Part shown: one piece after another, positions 32,721 through 42,570 of the stretch | Layout of the letters: each line of letters opens with the position of its first letter | How positions within the stretch are numbered: position 1 is the first letter of the stretch | NCBI GenBank assembly: GCA_946558465.1 | Contig: CAMNTM010000001.1 | Span: 310,001 to 374,000, forward strand | From: an uncultured Lachnospiraceae bacterium | GTDB lineage: Bacteria; Bacillota; Clostridia; Lachnospirales; Lachnospiraceae | Direction of reading: 5' to 3' | Length of the DNA stretch: 64,000 bases | Translations under genes and position numbers: made by a program | Notes under the pieces: model-generated | The model's database searches: none | Told to the model about the DNA's origin: nothing | The model's input: the letters and a program-made list of their open reading frames with translations, nothing else

Positions 32721-34203
32721 TCGTCGGGAACAGCAGCACATCTCTTATCGCCGCAGAATCCGTAAGCAGCATACACATTCTGTCAATTCCGAATCCGATA
32801 CCTCCTGTCGGAGGCATACCAATCTCCAGCGCATTCAAGAAATCCTCATCTGTTGTATTGGCCTCTTCATCTCCCTGTGCCAGCAGCTCCTCCTGCGCTT
32901 TAAACCGCTCTCTTTGGTCAATCGGATCATTAAGCTCAGAATAAGCATTTGCCATCTCCCAGCCATTCATGAAAAATTCAAATCTTTCTACATATTCCGG
33001 ATTATCCGGCTTTTTCTTCGTAAGCGGAGAAATTTCAATCGGATGATCCATAACAAATGTCGGCTGAATCAGATGCTTTTCCGCATATTCCTCAAAGAAC
33101 AGGCTTAAGATATCTCCTTTTTTATGTCTGTCCTCATATGCAATGTGATGTTCATCTGCAAGCTTCTTTGCGTCCTCCGTCGATGTAACCTCATTCCAGT
33201 CAATACCGGCATATTTTTTCACGGCATCTATCATCGTAATTCTCTCAAACGGTTTCCCAAGATCCATTTCTACACCGTCATAAATGATAGTCGTAGTTCC
33301 CAAAACCTCCTGGGCCACATGACGGTAAAGATTTTCCGTCAGGTCCATCATTCCGTTATAATCTGTATATGCCTGATACAGCTCCATCAGCGTAAACTCT
33401 GGATTATGTCTTGTATCCAGACCCTCATTCCGGAATACTCTTCCAATCTCATATACTCTTTCCAGACCGCCTACAATCAAACGCTTTAAATATAGCTCCA
33501 GCGAAATACGAAGCTTGAAATCCTCACTCAACGCATTAAAATGTGTCTCAAACGGTCTTGCCGCAGCTCCGCCCGCATTGCTCACCAGCATGGGAGTCTC
33601 CACCTCAAGGAATCCCTCCCCGTCAAGATAACGCCTGACAGAACTCAGGATTTTAGAACGCTTGATAAAAGTATCTCTGGCCTCAGGATTCATAATCAAA
33701 TCTACATATCTCTGACGGTAGCGCATATCCGTGTTCGTCAATCCATGAAATTTCTCCGGAAGGATCTGCAGGCTCTTAGACAGCAGCTTTATAACAGATA
33801 CATGAATGGAAATCTCTCCGGTTTTGGTTTTAAACACCTCACCCTCAAGCCCTGCGATATCACCGATATCCATTTTTTTGAAATCCTTATAAGCCTCCTC
33901 ACCAATACTATCTCTGGCAACATAGCACTGGATATTTCCGCTCTGGTCAAGAATATTGCAGAAAGAAGCTTTTCCCATCACGCGCTTCTGCATGATACGG
34001 CCGGCCATGGAAACCTGTTTTCCCTCCAGCTCTTCATAATTATCCTTTACCTCCGCTACATGGCAGGTTACATTATACTTTGTAATTTCAAAAGGATTTT
34101 TTCCATTTTCTTGTAAATCAATAAGTTTCTCTCTGCGAATCTTCCTCAGCTGATTAAGATCCTGGTCCTGTGCATTTTTCTGCTGCTTCTGCTGTTCGCC
34201 CAC
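32695..34203 (-). CDS. lysS: Lysyl-tRNA synthetase, class II
   Basis: A 502-aa enzyme charging tRNA-Lys. The OB-fold anticodon-binding domain spans about residues 50-150. Class II motifs follow: RYRQRYVDL with the motif 1 region near 165, [20 protein letters not shown] (motif 2, about 245) and [14 protein letters not shown] (motif 3, about 470). The start is a GTG at 34203, nine bases after AAGGAG; an upstream ATG in the same frame lies inside a hairpin. It ends [12 protein letters not shown] next to the ICE. It follows greA and is probably co-transcribed with it. Confidence 0.95.
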   Translation of the reverse strand: MGEQQKQQKNAQDQDLNQLRKIRREKLIDLQENGKNPFEITKYNVTCHVAEVKDNYEELEGKQVSMAGRIMQKRVMGKASFCNILDQSGNIQCYVARDSIGEEAYKDFKKMDIGDIAGLEGEVFKTKTGEISIHVSVIKLLSKSLQILPEKFHGLTNTDMRYRQRYVDLIMNPEARDTFIKRSKILSSVRRYLDGEGFLEVETPMLVSNAGGAAARPFETHFNALSEDFKLRISLELYLKRLIVGGLERVYEIGRVFRNEGLDTRHNPEFTLMELYQAYTDYNGMMDLTENLYRHVAQEVLGTTTIIYDGVEMDLGKPFERITMIDAVKKYAGIDWNEVTSTEDAKKLADEHHIAYEDRHKKGDILSLFFEEYAEKHLIQPTFVMDHPIEISPLTKKKPDNPEYVERFEFFMNGWEMANAYSELNDPIDQRERFKAQEELLAQGDEEANTTDEDFLNALEIGMPPTGGIGFGIDRMCMLLTDSAAIRDVLLFPTMKTLPSEK

Positions 34204-34230
34204 TGGCTCTCTCTCCTTCCGTATTAGGTT

Positions 34231-34262
34231 AGCGGAACCCTCCATAAGTGAAGGGTTCCGCT
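34231..34262. other. Hairpin between greA and lysS
   Basis: AGCGGAACCCT and AGGGTTCCGCT form an 11-bp stem around a ten-base loop. No T run follows on either strand, so it is not a classical terminator. It may process or stabilise the mRNA, or tune lysS expression. Confidence 0.5.
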
Positions 34263-34303
34263 ATCTTTTATGCGTCTTAAATTATTACTTTCCGCTGTCT
34301 TTT

Positions 34304-34786
34304 TTACATGGAACGGCTGATGTCCAGTACTTTATACTGCATCATGCCGGCCTGTGTCTCCACATCTACAATATCATCAATTCTTTTGCCAATCAGTGCC
34401 TGGCCTACCGGCGATTCGTTGGAAATCTTTCCTTCCAGACTGTTTGCTTCCGTTGATCCCACAACCTTGAATTCCATCTCCTCGTCAAATGTAATATCAA
34501 ACACTTTCACTGTACAGCCTACATTTATCTTATCATAGTCAACTTCATCTTCAACGACAACCTCAGCGTTTTTAAGTATTCCCTCCAGTTCTTCAATACG
34601 TGCCTCGATGTCACGCTGCTCGTCCTTTGCAGCATCGTACTCTGCATTTTCTGACAAGTCTCCCTGCTCTCTTGCTTCTTTGATTTTTCCTGCTACTTCC
34701 TTACGCTTTACCACCTTCAGATGTTCAAGTTCCTCCTCAAGTGCTTTCAAACCAGCATACGTAAGTAACCTTTTCTTTGCTTCCAT
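34304..34786 (-). CDS. greA: Transcription elongation factor GreA
   Basis: A 160-aa protein of normal GreA length. The N-terminal coiled coil includes GLKALEEELEHLKVVKRKEV and the acidic tip region GDLSENAEYDAAKDEQ near residues 42-57, which stimulates RNA cleavage by backtracked RNA polymerase. The C-terminal FKBP-like domain includes ISNESPVGQALIGK near 120-133. A consensus promoter lies about 50 bases upstream, and lysS follows. Confidence 0.96.
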   Translation of the reverse strand: MEAKKRLLTYAGLKALEEELEHLKVVKRKEVAGKIKEAREQGDLSENAEYDAAKDEQRDIEARIEELEGILKNAEVVVEDEVDYDKINVGCTVKVFDITFDEEMEFKVVGSTEANSLEGKISNESPVGQALIGKRIDDIVDVETQAGMMQYKVLDISRSM

Positions 34787-34835
34787 AGTACTTCTTGCTC
34801 CCTTTCTTGAATAACGATACTTTCACAGTTCCATT

Positions 34836-34864
34836 ATTATACAAAAACTGCTTGTCATTGTCAA
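34836..34864 (-). promoter_or_regulatory. Consensus sigma-A promoter for greA-lysS
   Basis: TTGACA (34859-34864), 17-base spacer and TATAAT (34836-34841): a perfect match on the minus strand. Confidence 0.93.
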
Positions 34865-34932
34865 CATCTTTGCGGCAGTTTCATGTTCCGTCCCGCACAT
34901 TGATAAAGTATATGCAGCATCGTCCTCTTTTA

Positions 34933-35883
34933 TTATAGTCTTTTTAACAGCTCTTCTAATTCTTCATAAGCTTCTATCTGATTCATCTCTGCCCGGAGTC
35001 TTGCAGCTCCTTTCAGCCCTTTTGTATACCAGGCTACATGCTTGCGCATTTCCCGGATTCCTATATAATCACCCTTAAACTCTAGTTGTAGCTTTGCATG
35101 TCTCAGCATCATACTTCGAAGTTCAGATATATCCGGCCTAGGCGGGACTCTCCCGGTTCTTGAAAATTCCACAAGCTCAGAAAAAATCCAGGGATTCCCC
35201 TGGGCGCTTCTCCCGACCATTACTCCGTCGCATCCGGTTATTCTCATCATTTCCACCGCTTTTTCTCCGGAATTTACATCTCCATTTCCGATTACAGGTA
35301 TAGACACTGCCTCCTTCACCCGGCGGATAATATCCCAGTCTGCTTTTCCCGAATAATACTGTTCTCTGGTCCTTCCATGTACTGTAACTGCCGAACCTCC
35401 TGCTTCTTCAATTACCCTGGCAATCTCTGCCGCATTTATATGGCTGTCATCAAATCCTTTGCGGATTTTTACCGTGACAGGCTTAGAGATGGCTTTCACG
35501 GTTTTATTTACAATATCGTATACCAGACCGGGATTTTTCATAAGAGCAGAACCCTCACCGTTTTTCACCACCTTCGGCACCGGACAGCCCATATTGATAT
35601 CCAGAATCTGAAAGGGAAGCTCCTCAATGGCCCTTGCCTGTTCACTGACAATATCCGGATCCGAACCAAAAAGCTGCAGCGAGACGGGATATTCGTCAGG
35701 ATGAATGGCTAATAAGGCTTTTGTATTTTTGTTTTTATATTGGAGCGCCTTTGCACTAATCATCTCCATACACAAAAGCCCTGCCCCCTGTTCCTTACAA
35801 AGCAGACGGAAAGGTAAGTCAGTAACTCCTGCCATCGGCGCCAATATGAACGGATTTTCCAGTTTTATATTTCCTATATTCAT
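34933..35883 (-). CDS. dusB: tRNA-dihydrouridine synthase
   Basis: A 316-aa FMN enzyme that reduces uridine in the tRNA D-loop. PMAGVTDLPFRLLCKEQGAG is at residues about 16-35, the catalytic cysteine is in DINMGCPVPKV near 100, and the phosphate-binding end includes IGNGDV and GRSAQGNPWIF near 205-230. Length and motifs fit DusB-type enzymes. It lies eight bases after coaX, as the last gene of the birA-coaX-dusB unit. Confidence 0.94.
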   Translation of the reverse strand: MNIGNIKLENPFILAPMAGVTDLPFRLLCKEQGAGLLCMEMISAKALQYKNKNTKALLAIHPDEYPVSLQLFGSDPDIVSEQARAIEELPFQILDINMGCPVPKVVKNGEGSALMKNPGLVYDIVNKTVKAISKPVTVKIRKGFDDSHINAAEIARVIEEAGGSAVTVHGRTREQYYSGKADWDIIRRVKEAVSIPVIGNGDVNSGEKAVEMMRITGCDGVMVGRSAQGNPWIFSELVEFSRTGRVPPRPDISELRSMMLRHAKLQLEFKGDYIGIREMRKHVAWYTKGLKGAARLRAEMNQIEAYEELEELLKRL

Positions 35884-35891
35884 TGTATATT

Positions 35892-36665
35892 CTAACGCTT
35901 TCGATTCTTTTCATATATAATACGCAGCCCCTTCAGGGTAAGCTGCGGGTCATAGACATCTATAATTTCTGTCTCACTTGCGATGATCTTCCCCAGGCCT
36001 CCGCTGGCCACAACCTTTGCATGTGTGTAGCCCGATTCCTGTCGGATTTTCTCCACAATATATTCTGTCTGGCCAATCTGTCCGAACACGATACCTGCCT
36101 GCATACAGGAAATAGTCTCCTTCGCAAGTATAGAATCCGGCTTACGCAGCTCCACCGCCGGAAGCATCGCTGCCTGACTCCACATTGCCTGAGCAGAGGT
36201 ACGGATTCCCGGAGCAATCACAGCCGCTTCAAACGTACCCTCCGGTCCCACAATATCATACGTAGTCGCCGTCCCAAAATCAATCACAATAACCGGACCG
36301 CCGTGGATCGTGTATGCGGCAACTGCATCAACAATCCGATCTGCTCCTACCTGCTTGGGATTTTCTGTCATAATACGGATTCCTGTCTTGATTCCCGCAG
36401 ATACTACCATCGGCCGAATTCCAAAATATTTTATCATTGCACTGCCGAGAGAGTGCATAACATCCGGTACTACAGAGGCTACAATAGCAGAATCAATATC
36501 CGTACTTAATATCCCCTGCCGTTCTACAAGCTCCTTCAGCGTAATTCCGTACTCGTCAGAAGTGCGAGGAAGCTTCGTTGTCATACGGAATGTGCCGAGA
36601 AGCTCCTCTCCGCGGAATACACCAAGTGTAATGTTCGTATTTCCCACATCAATTACCAATAACAT
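35892..36665 (-). CDS. coaX: Type III pantothenate kinase
   Basis: A 257-aa enzyme catalysing the first step of coenzyme A synthesis. The ASKHA-fold motifs are DVGNTNI at residues 6-12, GADRIVDA near 107-114 and DFGTATTYD near 128-136. It starts one base after the preceding gene's stop and is close to dusB, so it is operonic. Confidence 0.94.
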   Translation of the reverse strand: MLLVIDVGNTNITLGVFRGEELLGTFRMTTKLPRTSDEYGITLKELVERQGILSTDIDSAIVASVVPDVMHSLGSAMIKYFGIRPMVVSAGIKTGIRIMTENPKQVGADRIVDAVAAYTIHGGPVIVIDFGTATTYDIVGPEGTFEAAVIAPGIRTSAQAMWSQAAMLPAVELRKPDSILAKETISCMQAGIVFGQIGQTEYIVEKIRQESGYTHAKVVASGGLGKIIASETEIIDVYDPQLTLKGLRIIYEKNRKR

Positions 36666-36666
36666 A

Positions 36667-36999
36667 TTACTCTGCCTCCTCTCCTAGAAAAAACACCTTA
36701 TAATACAGCTGAAGCGCCTGCAGAAGCTCCTGCTTCTCTCTCTGAAGCTGCTTAATCTTAAGCTGGCTCCCAATATCATCAAACATCGGATCCCCCTCCT
36801 TAGAGGTTACCTCAAAACACAGCTCTCCGTTCTCTTCGTAGACTAAAGTAAGAATTCCTCCTACATCATGCACATACAAGACACACATGATTTTCAGCTC
36901 ATCCTTTACACGGTCCGGCAGCTGGTCAAAATCCGGGTTGAGATAATATCTTTCCTCATACGAATTCGCTCCGCAGAGAATAATCTTTTCCTCGTACAT
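36667..36999 (-). CDS. DUF6145-like conserved protein
   Basis: A 110-aa soluble protein ([20 protein letters not shown]...) with a C-terminal helix ([20 protein letters not shown]). It is found between birA and coaX in Lachnospiraceae; the family name DUF6145 is from memory. Its start follows the palindromic repeat at 37016-37047. No function is known. Confidence 0.72.
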   Translation of the reverse strand: MYEEKIILCGANSYEERYYLNPDFDQLPDRVKDELKIMCVLYVHDVGGILTLVYEENGELCFEVTSKEGDPMFDDIGSQLKIKQLQREKQELLQALQLYYKVFFLGEEAE

Positions 37000-37015
37000 A
37001 CTTCCTCCTATGTTG

Positions 37016-37074
37016 GGGACGGGGTATTTCTAGAAATACCCCGTCCCAGATTAAGTTTTGCCCTGTCCCTTTTT
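37016..37074. repeat. GGGACGGGG palindromic repeat, copy A
   Basis: A perfect 32-bp palindrome (37016-37047) with GGGACGGGGTATTTCT as its half. It is followed by the companion block ATTAAGTTTTGCCCTGTCCC, which recurs at copy B. It lies between birA and the DUF6145-like gene. Confidence 0.9.
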
Positions 37075-38055
37075 CTATACGTATCCGTAAATTCCCCGTA
37101 CGGACACTTCTCCTGCAAAAATATGTTTTTCCTTACCGTCAGCAGTCGTCACAATCAACTCTCCTTTTTTATTAATTCCCCGCGCATATGCCTCATACTC
37201 ACCTTGAGTCTCTAATATCCGCACATCTCGATTCAAATTTACGAGCAGGCTGTTGTATCTTTCATATAAACCCGACAAGTCTTTTGTTCTCATAAATGTC
37301 CCGTAATTCTCTTCATATCGCTTCATCACAGACGCAATCAGCCTGGAACGGCTGACACAGCTTCCACCTTCTATAAAGAGAGAGGTTGCTCTCTCTTTGA
37401 TTTCTTCAGAAAACCGCTCCTGATTTGTATTGATTCCCACTCCGGTTACCACATAATTAATATATTCTATCTCTGTACTCATCTCCGTGAGTATTCCACA
37501 AACTTTTTTCTTATTTAATATAATGTCATTCGGCCACTTTATTTCTGCTGCAAGTCCTGTCTGCTCCCTGATTCCTTCAGCCACACTGAGCGCCATGACG
37601 AGGGTAAGCATTGGTGCTTTTGACGGCTCAATATCCGGTCTTAATAAAATAGTCATATAAATACAGACTCCTCGCGGAGATTCCCAAGAACGGCCGCGCC
37701 GGCCCCGGCCGGCCTCCTGCCTGTCCGCTACAAACAAAGTCCCGTGAGCAGCACCATTTTCCCCTCCCAGCTTCGCCTGAATATTCGTGGAATCCGTCTT
37801 ATCATAATAACAAACCTCTTGTCCTGCCCAGCGCGTTTCCATCATACTTTTAATCTCCGCACGGGATATAATATCCGGGCTTTCAATAAGGCGGTAGCCT
37901 TTGCTGCGTACCGCCTCTATATGGTAACCCTCCCTTTTCAACTGTTCAATTGCCTTCCACACAGCAGTACGTGACACTTGAAATTGATCACATAGATGCT
38001 GCCCGGATATGTATTCACTACTTTCTCTCAACGCACGTAAGATTTTTGTTTTCAT
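37075..38055 (-). CDS. birA: Biotin ligase with N-terminal regulatory HTH (BirA)
   Basis: A 326-aa bifunctional protein. A winged helix-turn-helix (residues 1-60, SGQHLCDQFQVSRTAVWKAI) would repress biotin genes. The ligase domain has GRGRRGRSWES near 115-125, the biotinyl-AMP loop, and KWPNDIILN near 180 with the catalytic lysine. The C-terminal SH3-like part is present. It biotinylates carboxylase carrier proteins. Palindromic repeats flank it on both sides. Confidence 0.95.
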   Translation of the reverse strand: MKTKILRALRESSEYISGQHLCDQFQVSRTAVWKAIEQLKREGYHIEAVRSKGYRLIESPDIISRAEIKSMMETRWAGQEVCYYDKTDSTNIQAKLGGENGAAHGTLFVADRQEAGRGRRGRSWESPRGVCIYMTILLRPDIEPSKAPMLTLVMALSVAEGIREQTGLAAEIKWPNDIILNKKKVCGILTEMSTEIEYINYVVTGVGINTNQERFSEEIKERATSLFIEGGSCVSRSRLIASVMKRYEENYGTFMRTKDLSGLYERYNSLLVNLNRDVRILETQGEYEAYARGINKKGELIVTTADGKEKHIFAGEVSVRGIYGYV

Positions 38056-38076
38056 ATAAACTCCGCCTGTCTAACT

Positions 38077-38175
38077 GGGGACGGGGTAAAATGAGAAATG
38101 CTCCGTCCCCAATTAAGTTTTGCCCTGTCCCTTTTTAACCTGGGGACGGGGCATTTCTCATTTTACCCCGTCCCC
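38077..38175. repeat. GGGGACGGGG repeats, inverted pair B
   Basis: Two 34-bp copies, 38077-38110 and 38142-38175, lie in inverted orientation with one mismatch. Each is itself a hairpin bounded by GGGGACGG and its complement. The 31-bp loop carries the same ATTAAGTTTTGCCCTGTCCC block as copy A. The pair lies between the patatin-ArgF gene and birA. Confidence 0.9.
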
Positions 38176-38177
38176 AA

Positions 38178-40211
38178 CTACCCCAGAGTAGCTACCATAA
38201 CTGCTTTTATCGTATGCAGCCGGTTTTCTGCTTCGTCGAATACGACGCTTTTATCGCTTTCAAATACTTCTTCGGTCACTTCTTTTCCTTTTACTGCCGG
38301 CAGGCAATGCATGAAAATTGTACTCTCTTTTTCTGTCTTTTCCATAAGCTCTGCATTAACCTGATATGGGGTCAACAGCTTTATCCGCTCTGCTGCCTTT
38401 TCTTCCTCACCCATCGAAGCCCATACATCTGTATACAGCACGTCTGCTTCCTTAACTGCACTTATATCATCGGTTACTGTAATCGACGCTCCGGACTCTT
38501 CTGCATAGGTTCTGCACAGGTCTGTTAAATCCTCTGCCGGCCACAAGGACTTAGGTGCAATGATAACAAAATCAACACCTACCTTTGTGCATCCGATCAT
38601 CAGGCTGTTTGCCATATTATTGCGTCCGTCTCCAAGATATACGAATCGGAGACCTTTTAAATATCCAAAATGCTCCCGCATCGTCAGAAGATCTGCCAGT
38701 ATCTGTGTTGGATGGTACTCATCCGTAAGACCATTCCATACAGGAACCCCGCTGTATTTTGCCAGTGCTTCCACATGCTCCTGTCTGAACCCCCGGAATT
38801 CAATTCCATCAAACATTCTGCCCAGCACTCTCGCAGTATCCTCTATACTTTCCTTATGCCCAAGCTGAATCTCATTCCCGGAAAGATAGGTGGGATTTCC
38901 TCCTTCATCTGCTGCTGCCACTGTAAACGCACATCTTGTCCTGGTTGAAGGCTTCTCGAACAAAAGTGCAATATTCTTTCCCTTCAGGCTGTCTCCGGTA
39001 ATCCCCTGTTTTTTCTTATCCTTAAGCTCCGCCGACAAGTCAAGCAGATAAAGAATCTCCTCCTGAGTAAAATCCTTCAATGTAATAAAGTTTCTTCCTT
39101 TTAAGTTCATTTTCTGTTCCTCTCTTAATCCTGACAGTACATGAACAAACCTGGGTAAATTCACTCTGCCGTCTAGATTTCTGTATTTCTCATATACCAT
39201 ATCATACAATTCATCGACTGTGTATATCTGATATTTGGAAATGTGAAATAATTTCGCCGCCGCTTCAAGCATTCCCATAAAAAGCTCTTTTCCGCTGCAG
39301 CCTAAAGGTAACTTAAGCCTCAGCCCAATCTCAGCCCGTTCGAGCTCTCTTATATCCTTAAGCAGAGCATCATAGTATTCCTCATTATGGGTCTGCTCCA
39401 GGTAATAAATGAATCCTTCTAATCCATAAAGCATACGTTTAGCATCGTAGTACCCTATTGTCAGATTCTGCCTGCTTCTTTTTTCTGAAAACTCAATAAT
39501 ACTTCCCAGCTTCACTCGCGGCAATATTTCATATTTCACACTGTTTTCAGGCAGTTTTACCCGCGGCTCCCGGCCCGGCCCGTAGATTCTGACCTCAATA
39601 ATATTCTCATAGCCGCGTTTCACCAGTGATCCAAGCGGCACGTTATTCACCACTCCGCCGTCAATATATTTTTTACCATGCAGTCTTTCATTTTTAAATC
39701 CGATCAGATAAGCACTTGCCAGAAGAAAATCCTCCAAAAGACCCTCTGGAATATCCTCGACACCTAAATCCAGCTCCCGTAAATCCGATACCGAAAATGT
39801 CAGAAGAAAAAAATCAATACCGCTGGAGCGGATCTTTTTTTCATCAATTGTTCTATGAATCAACTCTCTCAGAGGCGTGATGTCAATTCCGCCATCCTTC
39901 AGCTTTTTCCAGCCCTCATTTAAAAACTCGTGAATCGTCGTCTCACGGTTAAACAACCTCTCCATCCACGCATCATCTACATCCATCACAGTGGAAAATG
40001 TCATCTTGCTCCAGATATTCTCCGCAGTCTCCACATCCCCCATACAGACAAGGGCGCCGTTCAATGCGCCCACAGATGTCCCTGCTACTGCATTTATCCT
40101 GACTCCAGCTTCTTTGAGGGCTTTCCACGCGCCAATCTGATACGCGCCCCTGGCACCGCCGCCGTCAAATACCAAGCCATACTCTCTTGATAAGTCAATC
40201 ACGGGTTCCAT
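38178..40211 (-). CDS. Patatin-like phospholipase fused to ornithine carbamoyltransferase
   Basis: A single 677-aa open frame. Residues about 10-360 are a patatin domain: oxyanion loop [12 protein letters not shown] near 17, nucleophile GTSVGALNG near 45 and the catalytic aspartate in DGGVVNNVP near 185. Residues 368-677 are a full-length ornithine carbamoyltransferase: STRTRCAF (carbamoyl phosphate), YHPTQILAD and MHCLPAVKG. No stop separates them. The second part begins [13 protein letters not shown] at 39110, preceded by AGAGAGG eight bases upstream, so it may also be made alone. Probable loss of the patatin stop codon. ATG 40211 is preferred over an upstream GTG. Confidence 0.85.
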   Translation of the reverse strand: MEPVIDLSREYGLVFDGGGARGAYQIGAWKALKEAGVRINAVAGTSVGALNGALVCMGDVETAENIWSKMTFSTVMDVDDAWMERLFNRETTIHEFLNEGWKKLKDGGIDITPLRELIHRTIDEKKIRSSGIDFFLLTFSVSDLRELDLGVEDIPEGLLEDFLLASAYLIGFKNERLHGKKYIDGGVVNNVPLGSLVKRGYENIIEVRIYGPGREPRVKLPENSVKYEILPRVKLGSIIEFSEKRSRQNLTIGYYDAKRMLYGLEGFIYYLEQTHNEEYYDALLKDIRELERAEIGLRLKLPLGCSGKELFMGMLEAAAKLFHISKYQIYTVDELYDMVYEKYRNLDGRVNLPRFVHVLSGLREEQKMNLKGRNFITLKDFTQEEILYLLDLSAELKDKKKQGITGDSLKGKNIALLFEKPSTRTRCAFTVAAADEGGNPTYLSGNEIQLGHKESIEDTARVLGRMFDGIEFRGFRQEHVEALAKYSGVPVWNGLTDEYHPTQILADLLTMREHFGYLKGLRFVYLGDGRNNMANSLMIGCTKVGVDFVIIAPKSLWPAEDLTDLCRTYAEESGASITVTDDISAVKEADVLYTDVWASMGEEEKAAERIKLLTPYQVNAELMEKTEKESTIFMHCLPAVKGKEVTEEVFESDKSVVFDEAENRLHTIKAVMVATLG

Positions 40212-40312
40212 ACAATCATCACTCTTCCATACACATATCACGGCTTAGCTGCTGCTATTTATGCTGCTGCCGCTTACATTGCCGCCTGCACTGCAATCCG
40301 GCTGCAGAAATC

Positions 40313-41251
40313 TTATTTTTCCTGCTTCCCAACCTCTGCAAGACTCTTTACAAGGCCTGCAATTCCTTGAATCTCAGAAGGAATAATAATCTTTGTTGCC
40401 TTTCCATCTGCTGCCTTTTCGAAGGCCTCCAGACTCTTCATTGTAAGAACCGCCTCATCTGCTCCCGCTTCTTTCAAGAAACGGATACCGTCTGCATTTG
40501 CCTGCTGTACCTTCAGAATAGCCTCTGCTTCACCTTCTGCCTGGCGAATCATCGCCTCCTTCTGAGCCTCCGCACGAAGAATTGCCGCCTGCTTTTCCGC
40601 CTCTGCATCAAGAATCGCAGATTCCTTATGTCCTTCTGCCACAAGAATCGTTGACTTCTTTTCTCCTTCCGCTCGAAGAATAGCCTCACGCCTCTCACGC
40701 TCTGCCTTCATCTGCTTCTCCATCGCATCTTGAATCGCTGCCGGCGGGATAATGTTCTTTAACTCCACACGGTTTACCTTAATTCCCCAGGGATCTGTTG
40801 CCACATCAAGAGAAGCACGCATTTTTGTATTAATAGTTTCTCTTGAGGTAAGAGTCTGGTCAAGCTCCAGATCTCCGATAATATTTCGAAGCGTTGTCGC
40901 AGTCAGGTTCTCAATTGCCATAATCGGATTTGCAACCCCATAGCAGAACATCTTCGGATCTGTAATCTGATAAAATACAACTGTGTCGATTCTCATCGTA
41001 ACATTATCTTTTGTAATTACCGGCTGCGGTGCAAAATCCACAACCTGCTCCTTCAAATCAACCTTTCTCGCAACCCGGTCAACAATCGGGAATTTAAAAT
41101 GAATTCCTGTCCCCCAGGTTGCCTGATACGCTCCCAGCCTTTCTATTACAACCGCCTGAGCCTGCCTTACAATCCTGATACAGGATATAACAATCAGAAT
41201 CGCAACTACCAGTAAAATAATCCACCAAATGTTTTCTAAAAATGTCAGCAT
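40313..41251 (-). CDS. SPFH/Band 7 (stomatin-like) membrane protein
   Basis: A 312-aa protein with one N-terminal membrane helix (residues 5-27), an SPFH domain (about 30-190, IERLGAYQATWGTGIHFKFP) and a coiled coil of Glu/Ala-rich repeats (about 190-265). It resembles QmcA/stomatin and would scaffold membrane microdomains. Its start overlaps the end of the NfeD gene by seven bases, the classical NfeD-stomatin operon. Confidence 0.9.
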   Translation of the reverse strand: MLTFLENIWWIILLVVAILIVISCIRIVRQAQAVVIERLGAYQATWGTGIHFKFPIVDRVARKVDLKEQVVDFAPQPVITKDNVTMRIDTVVFYQITDPKMFCYGVANPIMAIENLTATTLRNIIGDLELDQTLTSRETINTKMRASLDVATDPWGIKVNRVELKNIIPPAAIQDAMEKQMKAERERREAILRAEGEKKSTILVAEGHKESAILDAEAEKQAAILRAEAQKEAMIRQAEGEAEAILKVQQANADGIRFLKEAGADEAVLTMKSLEAFEKAADGKATKIIIPSEIQGIAGLVKSLAEVGKQEK

Positions 41252-41688
41252 GTCTTCTCCTCCTTCTCTCTCACAATTAATTTAACTCCCTGAATTCCTT
41301 CCACTACAACAACCGAATTTTCTTCAATCACTCCATCCGGCTCATCTGTTTTTGCCGACCATTCCTGTCCCCGGATTTCTACCTTTCCGACTGCCTGCAG
41401 TGTATTTATAGCATCTGTTACCAGAGCCTGCTGTCCAATCAAGCTTTCTGCGTTGGTTTTCTGACGCTCCTGATTAAAATATCTGACTGCCACCGGCCGG
41501 GTAAGCACTAAAAGCAGCACAGACACGACTATAAATGCACCCACCTGGACCGTAAGCCCAAAACCCAGCATTCCTGCAGCAAATGCAATAATTGCACCTC
41601 CTGCAAACCAGATTGTCGTTAAACCCATAGTAAAGATTTCAATCACCAGCAATACTACAAATAAAACCAGCCAATAGATTGTCTGCAT
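41245..41688 (-). CDS. NfeD-like membrane protein
   Basis: A 147-aa protein with three to four membrane helices (residues about 1-75) and a C-terminal OB-fold domain (about 85-147, GQQALVTDAINTLQAVGKVE). It matches short NfeD proteins that partner stomatin-like proteins. AGAGGTC precedes the ATG, and the gene is coupled to the SPFH gene downstream. Confidence 0.88.
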   Translation of the reverse strand: MQTIYWLVLFVVLLVIEIFTMGLTTIWFAGGAIIAFAAGMLGFGLTVQVGAFIVVSVLLLVLTRPVAVRYFNQERQKTNAESLIGQQALVTDAINTLQAVGKVEIRGQEWSAKTDEPDGVIEENSVVVVEGIQGVKLIVREKEEKTC

Positions 41689-41762
41689 ATTCTGACCTCT
41701 TTTCTCTATGATTAGTATTTCTATTATTTCATACTACTATACTTTATGTCTAAAATCAATAT

Positions 41763-42551
41763 TTAGTGCCTTCTTTGCCTGGCCGCCTCGAACATCAGTA
41801 CCGATGCTGCTATCGCTGCATTCAAAGACTCCACCCCGCCCTTCATCGGAATTCGAATATATTCCTGCGCCCTCTCCATAATCTCAGCACGCAGCCCGTT
41901 TCCCTCATTTCCAATAAGAAATGCACATGGTCCGCAGTAATTTTCCTCATCATAAGCCTTTTTTCCTTCTAAATGCGCTGCGTATGTGCATATACCTGTT
42001 TTTTTCAGCTCCTCCAAATCCTCCACAATATTTCTTGAATAATAAAAAGGCAGACGGTACACTGACCCCATCGTAGAACGTATCGTCTTAGGATTGTACA
42101 TATCTACACAATCCTGACTGAGAAGGATTCCCGTCACTCCTGCGCCTTCTGCAGTCCGTACAATGGTCCCCAGATTCCCTGGATCCTGTATATTATCCAA
42201 CACCAGAAGAAACGGGCAGTCTCCCTCGATTATTTCCCGTTTCCGGTATTCCTTTCTTTTCACAAGACAAAGCACTCCCTGCGGCGTCACAGTATCAGAA
42301 GCACAGGCAAATACCTGATCAGATAATATCTCTATCTGAACCCGATGCTTTCCCAGCACCTGTCCCAGAATCTTTTTTTCCTTATGATAAAATGACTCTG
42401 ACAAATATATTTCTCTGACTCTGTCTGCCGGAACCTCTCGAAACATACGAATTCCCTCTGTAATAAACAGATTTTCTTCGTCTCTCAATCTTTTTTTCTT
42501 CTTAAGACTCACAAGACGCTTTACCTTCGCGTTTGCCGTACTTGTAATCAT
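41763..42551 (-). CDS. SpoU/TrmH-family RNA 2'-O-methyltransferase
   Basis: A 262-aa protein. A substrate-binding N-terminal part precedes a SPOUT methyltransferase with LDNIQDPGNLGTIVRTA near residues 115-131, FLIGNEGNGL near 205-214 and IPMKGGVESLNAAIAASVLM near 228-247. This fits RNA ribose methyltransferases of rRNA or tRNA (RlmB-like); the target base cannot be told from the sequence. Confidence 0.9.
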   Translation of the reverse strand: MITSTANAKVKRLVSLKKKKRLRDEENLFITEGIRMFREVPADRVREIYLSESFYHKEKKILGQVLGKHRVQIEILSDQVFACASDTVTPQGVLCLVKRKEYRKREIIEGDCPFLLVLDNIQDPGNLGTIVRTAEGAGVTGILLSQDCVDMYNPKTIRSTMGSVYRLPFYYSRNIVEDLEELKKTGICTYAAHLEGKKAYDEENYCGPCAFLIGNEGNGLRAEIMERAQEYIRIPMKGGVESLNAAIAASVLMFEAARQRRH

Positions 42552-42570
42552 AGTCCGCCTCTTTTCTTCT

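Noticed and set aside
34231-34262. Terminator between greA and lysS
   Set aside because: The stem is strong but neither strand has a T run after it, so it is listed only as a hairpin.
40199-40241. Longer patatin start at the GTG 40241
   Set aside because: No ribosome binding site precedes the GTG; the ATG at 40211 is closer to the family start, although its own site is weak.
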